Source: Cyanothece sp. UBA12306
GTDB lineage: Bacteria > Cyanobacteriota > Cyanobacteriia > Cyanobacteriales > Microcystaceae
Direction of reading: 5' to 3'
Assembly: GCA_003448685.1 (NCBI GenBank)
Contig: DLXW01000221.1
Coordinates: 429 to 9,555 of the forward strand
DNA: 9,127 bases
The notes under the pieces: generated by a model
The model's database searches: none
Seen by the model: the letters and a program-made list of their open reading frames with translations, nothing else
Told to the model about the DNA's origin: nothing
Shown here: positions 5,742-9,127 of the stretch, piece after piece
How the letters are laid out: every line of letters starts with the position of its first letter
How positions within the stretch are numbered: the first letter of the stretch is position 1
Translations under genes and position numbers: made by a program

Positions 5742-7287
5742 TGATAATTTTCGTGGGTCTACAGTAGCTTGCGAAACCTATCAATCTGAAGCCTATACTT
5801 TTATTGATACCCCGGGAATTCTTTATCGTTCCGACAGCGTAACTACTAGACAAGCTTTGAGACAGTTGCAAGAGAATGACACCGTACTATTAGTAGTCAA
5901 GGCAACCGACGTGGATCGAGATTTAGCAGATTTATTACCCTTGGTAGCAGATAAACGGGGTATTGTGGTGATTACTTTTTGGGATAAGCTATCCTCAACC
6001 ATCCACCATCAACAAGTGGTGCGAGAGTGGAGCAAAACCTCTAACCTGAGCATCGTAACTGTAGATGCTCGCTACCTTACAGCAGAACAGCAAAACTTTA
6101 TTGTAGCGGCTCTACGAGAACCTCATCCTTTTCCCCCACAATGGATTCCTCAAAGGGCAGGCTGGCACATCCAACCGCAACCGACGCTCCTAGAGCATCC
6201 GAACCTGGGCTGGTTAGTAGCGATCGCCTTATTACTGATTCCTGCCATTATTGCTGTTTGGGGGGCTAACTCCTTTGCCACTTTAGTAGACCCCGTAATG
6301 CAAGCGGCCATCGCTTCTGTGATTGAACCGTTATCACAACTCCCGATCGGGTTAAGAGAAATACTGATAGGTCAATATGGACTGGTAACTATGGGGCCTT
6401 TACTGTTTATTTGGGCAATGCCGACCGTCGTTGTTTATGCTTTATTCTTGGGCGCATATAAAGCTAGTGGTTTGGTAGAACGGATTACGATTACTCTCGA
6501 TCCTTTACTGCGTCTGTTCGGGTTATCGGGAAGGGATTTAGTGCGAGTTATTATGGGGTTTGGCTGTAATGTTCCTGCGGTAATTAACACTCGTGGCTGT
6601 TCTAGTTGTTCTAGAGGAACTTGTATTTCGGCGATTGCTTTTGGTTCGGCTTGTTCTTATCAGTTTGGCGCAACTTTAGGGGTGTTTAGTGCGGCTTCGT
6701 TAACTTATTTGGTAATTCCTTACTTACTGTACCTAACCATAACTACTTTAATCTATACTCGCATCATTTCTTCCCCTACAGCCAAATCGACTCAAAATTC
6801 CCTGGTAATTGAAGGAAGAGCATTTTTAGAATTTCCCCGTTGGTCGGTAATTTGGCGCGAAGCTAAGTCAACTATTCAGCAATTTTTGTTCAATGCGATT
6901 CCCATCTTTGTAATTATTACCATTATTGCTTCTGTATTGAATTGGTTAGGAGTGATTGCAACTTTAGCTAATATTATTAATCCTTTAATGGGATGGTTTA
7001 ATCTACCCCCTGAAGCTTCATTACCTATTGTTTTAGCTTCTATTCGCAAAGATGGATTATTGCTTTTTGCGGAACCAGAAACCTTGGCTATGTTGACTCC
7101 ATTACAAGTTTTGACTGGGGTTTATCTAGCAGGAGTATTACTACCTTGTTTAGTTACTTTGTTAACCATTATGCAGGAAAAATCTTCTCGATTTGCCTTA
7201 TTAATGTTAGGTAAACAGGCGATCGCTGCGATGGTTTTCTCTTTATTTCTTGCTTGGGGTGGACTTTTAATACTCAATCTGCTTTAG
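5629..7287 (+). CDS. feoB: FeoB-like metal transporter with GTPase domain, 5' end truncated
   Basis: The 552-residue frame has a FeoB-like layout. A cytosolic G domain carries G1 GQENTGKS (18-25), a G2-region Thr45 and G3 DTPG (60-63). The G4 position is unusual (TFWDK, 116-120, in place of NxxD). About eight hydrophobic segments follow between 193 and 552. The gate signature GFGCNVPAV (310-318) is the family hallmark. The second gate differs from classical FeoB: a Cys-rich TRGCSSCSRGTC (321-332) with a further Cys at 342, and SIRKDGLLLF (471-480) where FeoB usually has an AKE-type motif. It may therefore belong to a cyanobacterial side branch with another metal preference. The frame opens only after a stop at 5620-5622. 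The first usable start is TTG at 5629, without a ribosome binding site and inside the broken oxidoreductase gene. The native first residues were probably lost. No feoA is adjacent. Confidence 0.78.
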   Translation: MNIFTASKIERDCVVVIGQENTGKSQLIASLTGKSAYSDNFRGSTVACETYQSEAYTFIDTPGILYRSDSVTTRQALRQLQENDTVLLVVKATDVDRDLADLLPLVADKRGIVVITFWDKLSSTIHHQQVVREWSKTSNLSIVTVDARYLTAEQQNFIVAALREPHPFPPQWIPQRAGWHIQPQPTLLEHPNLGWLVAIALLLIPAIIAVWGANSFATLVDPVMQAAIASVIEPLSQLPIGLREILIGQYGLVTMGPLLFIWAMPTVVVYALFLGAYKASGLVERITITLDPLLRLFGLSGRDLVRVIMGFGCNVPAVINTRGCSSCSRGTCISAIAFGSACSYQFGATLGVFSAASLTYLVIPYLLYLTITTLIYTRIISSPTAKSTQNSLVIEGRAFLEFPRWSVIWREAKSTIQQFLFNAIPIFVIITIIASVLNWLGVIATLANIINPLMGWFNLPPEASLPIVLASIRKDGLLLFAEPETLAMLTPLQVLTGVYLAGVLLPCLVTLLTIMQEKSSRFALLMLGKQAIAAMVFSLFLAWGGLLILNLL

Positions 7288-7494
7288 ATAGTAGACAGTC
7301 ATCTTGATGAGCAGAGGAAGCAGAGGAGGCAGGGGGAGATAGAATATTACTCTACGATAATAAGCGGATTTGGTATAATTAGCTAAATTTGGGGCTGTTT
7401 AATTCAATTGTGGTTGCCATTGTTAAACAGTTTTTAGTATTATTGACTTTATTGTTATCTTGAAAAGACAAGGTAGAGAGTAAATAAAACAAAA
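7288..7494. other. Intergenic region with short purine-rich tandem repeat
   Basis: No convincing gene is visible. At 7311-7337 there are three imperfect 9-mers (GCAGAGGAA, GCAGAGGAG, GCAGGGGGA). TTGCCA (7414) followed by TAGTAT (7435) gives only a 15-base spacer, so a promoter for the DUF4062 gene cannot be fixed. Confidence 0.5.
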
Positions 7495-8082
7495 ATGGTT
7501 GACTTTCCTAAACGATTACAAGTTTTCGTCTCTTCTACCTATCTTGATTTAATTGAAGAACGACAGGCCGCCGTACAAGCTGTTCTAGAAGCTAAACATA
7601 TTCCGGCAGGGATGGAATTATTCACGGCAGGAGATCAATCTCAATGGGAAGTCATTAAACACTGGATAGATCAATCTGATGTTTATCTCCTAATTTTAGG
7701 GGGAAGATATGGAAGTATAGATAAAGAAACAGGCAAAAGTTATACCCATCTTGAGTATGAATATGCTTTAGAAAAATCAATCCCTGTCTTTCCTTGTGTT
7801 CTCAGAAATCCTGATAAGAGAGCGATGGATAAAGGAGATATTAACAAGTATTTAGAAAGAAAAAATCCTGCTCAATATCAAGAATTTAAGAAATTAGTGA
7901 CCTCTAAATTGGTGACGTACACACCATTGATCAACTCTGGGTACACTACAGCAAAGGAAAATTTGGCTTCAGCGTCCAGAAAGAAATCTATTATGATGAA
8001 CTTGGAGGAAGAACACAGTATAATAAAAAAATCTGGCACAAGTTTTGCGATCGGGTCGGTTGGAGGACAAAAGGACTATTAG
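7495..8082 (+). pseudogene. DUF4062-domain N-terminal fragment with out-of-frame tail
   Basis: Residues 7-138 are a clear DUF4062 domain: RLQVFVSSTYLDLIEERQA (7-25), the GMELF turn (39-43), WIDQSDVYLLILGGRYGSI (57-75), and THLEYEYALEKSIPVFP (84-100). DUF4062 has a TIR-like alpha/beta fold and usually forms the N-terminus of larger proteins, several of them NTPases linked to signalling or defence. Here the domain stops at FKKLVTSKL (131-139), where relatives continue with a TKD-type helix. The last about 55 residues are a shifted reading of the GUN4 sequence that follows. The product would be a lone DUF4062 with a random tail, probably not functional as in its parent. The start at 7495 has only a weak ribosome binding site. 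Confidence 0.8.
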
Positions 8083-8285
8083 GAATGGGAAAAGAGTTTA
8101 AGGGATACGAGGATCTCACCTTTGAATTACGATACACTACACCTGTGGGGCACCTACCCTACTCAGAATATTTTGAATTTGTTTGTGTATCTATCTTTGC
8201 TTGGTTGTATTGTAGCCAGTCAGTAGATTGTACCAAGCTTCTGCCAATGGCTCAACAAATAATTAATGGTTCCTCGCAAGACTAA
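7908..8285 (+). pseudogene. C-terminal part of a GUN4 domain, out of frame with DUF4062
   Basis: In the frame open from 7908, translation gives a strong GUN4 match: TIDQLWVHYSKGKFGFSVQK, then YDELGGR and WHKFCDRVGWR, then a YEDLTFEL strand and TPVGHLPY, ending with TAA at 8283-8285. GUN4 domains bind porphyrins and, in the chlorophyll pathway, activate Mg-chelatase. Cyanobacteria also attach GUN4-like domains to caspase, kinase and other signalling proteins, and the sequence resembles that accessory type rather than the housekeeping gun4. The N-terminal half of the domain is missing. There is no start codon at the beginning; the ATG at 8085 would give only 66 residues. It was probably the C-terminal domain of a multidomain protein related to the preceding fragment, now separated by a deletion and frameshift at about 7905-7914. 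Confidence 0.78.
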
Positions 8286-8551
8286 AAAAGCTGTAATATA
8301 TCGCCATCACACTCCATTATCAATTATTGATTTTCCTTTGTTTTTTTACGAGTTCACGCGCTTCGCAAAGGCAAAAGACAAAAAGAGGAAAATTATCATA
8401 TTTTGATACATATATAAAAAGATTATTCAATATTCCCCAAACGTTTACAGTTAACTTTTAGTGAAACCAATTTCGGAAGATTTAACAGATAATCCAACCA
8501 ACGGATCACAATCAATATTAATTTAATTAGTAATTTCTCCTCAGCTAGAGA
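8286..8551. other. AT-rich intergenic region
   Basis: I see no gene here. An 8-base inverted repeat (ATTTTCCT at 8330-8337, AGGAAAAT at 8386-8393) encloses a small GC-rich patch (CGCGCTTCGC). Its role is unclear. It lies between the 3' ends of the GUN4 fragment (+) and the Uma2 gene (-), so a terminator function is possible. Confidence 0.4.
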
Positions 8552-9127
8552 TTAATGTTCTGATAACTTTTTTACAAAAGATTGATGTTCTGGTGTCCCT
8601 AAACCTAACTGTAAAATGGCTAAAACTTGAGCTAAATCTCCTGCCAATAAAGCCATTTTATCTAACCATAATCCAGGAAAAACTTGAGAGCAAACTACCC
8701 CATCCTTATTAGGTTCAAGTTGAATATATTTGCTTTCTTCTAACTTGAACCAATCAAATTCATTATCATAAACTCGCCAGATTAAATATTCTTGAACTTG
8801 ATTACGACGATAAACATTAAGTTTCTGATGTAAGTCATAAGAAGCAGTAGAAGCAGCAATTTCGACGATCAATTCCGGCGCACCTTCTACATAATCATCT
8901 TCACTAATGGTTGATTGTCCACCTATTTTAATTCTGAGCAGTGCATCTGGTTGAGGTTCATTATCAGCATCAAGACGCACAGTGGCGTTATCGGCACACA
9001 TTAATCCTGGCGTTGAAGCTTTATAAGTTCCTAGCCAAGTCATAATATCAGAATGAGGTTCTCCATGTCCTTTTACTCGCAAAGGCGATGCCATATAAAC
9101 AATTCCTTCAATTAATTCTGCTTTTTT
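8552..9127 (-). CDS. Uma2-family restriction-endonuclease-like protein (5' end outside window)
   Basis: The frame stays open to the window edge: the 11 codons before the Met at 9094 read as the conserved AELIEGIVYMASP opening of Uma2 proteins. The real start is therefore beyond 9127, and the Met at 9094 is internal. The PD-(D/E)XK core is visible: Glu in ELIEG, Asp in QPDALLRI, and the pair in LIVEIAASTASYDLHQKL. The helix YRRNQVQEYLIW and a C-terminal LEPNKDGVVCSQVFPGLWLD segment follow, as usual for the family. Uma2 (DUF820) proteins occur in many copies in cyanobacterial genomes and are thought to be mobile or defence-associated nucleases without a settled role. At least 191 residues are present, near the usual total of about 190-220, so little is missing. 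Confidence 0.9.
   Translation of the reverse strand, partial: KKAELIEGIVYMASPLRVKGHGEPHSDIMTWLGTYKASTPGLMCADNATVRLDADNEPQPDALLRIKIGGQSTISEDDYVEGAPELIVEIAASTASYDLHQKLNVYRRNQVQEYLIWRVYDNEFDWFKLEESKYIQLEPNKDGVVCSQVFPGLWLDKMALLAGDLAQVLAILQLGLGTPEHQSFVKKLSEH

Noticed and set aside
8085..8285. Independent 66-residue gene
   Set aside because: It is the C-terminal part of the GUN4 domain, whose conserved sequence continues upstream in the same frame to about 7908.

Overview
The window looks like chromosomal DNA from a low-GC unicellular or colonial cyanobacterium. Three perfect HIP1 octamers (GCGATCGC at 3537, 6220 and 7219), a Uma2 nuclease, a DUF29-like protein, a GUN4 domain and a cyanobacterial metallophosphatase-like protein all point that way. 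It is an accessory, gene-decay-rich stretch with few long operons.

Left part (1-2146): a stand-alone IscB RNA-guided nuclease with all visible RuvC and HNH residues, cut off at its 5' side so that only the 3' end of its presumed omega-RNA is in view. About 35 bases after iscB lies a strong GC-rich hairpin (1351-1439). Its inner stem repeats the same 9-mer that precedes the iscB start, and its 3' arm contains the Shine-Dalgarno sequence of the next gene. That gene is the antitoxin of a two-gene toxin-antitoxin module with a PIN-domain RNase toxin (ATGA overlap). A second omega-RNA-like element and/or an RNA switch on the antitoxin is the most unusual possibility in the window.

Middle part (2147-7287): a DUF29-like gene, then a metal-homeostasis cluster. 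A metallophosphatase-like protein with lost metal ligands sits behind a promoter whose -10 lies inside a Fur/Zur-type palindrome. Convergent to it is a CobW/ZNG1-type GTPase with a long His/Asp metal-binding stretch. Divergent from cobW, behind a second Fur/Zur box, is the N-terminal third of an FAD oxidoreductase, broken and joined out of frame to a FeoB-like membrane transporter that has lost its normal start. The two operators suggest that iron or zinc status controls this cluster. Between the convergent phosphatase and cobW genes is a 447-base insert-like stretch that looks like a decayed IS200/IS605-type element.

Right part (7288-9127): a DUF4062 N-terminal fragment joined out of frame to the C-terminal half of a GUN4 domain (a collapsed multidomain gene), a gene-free AT-rich stretch, and a Uma2-family nuclease on the minus strand that runs off the right edge. 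Two separate out-of-frame fusions (near 5625-5650 and 7905-7914) suggest deletions that joined parts of different genes or domains.
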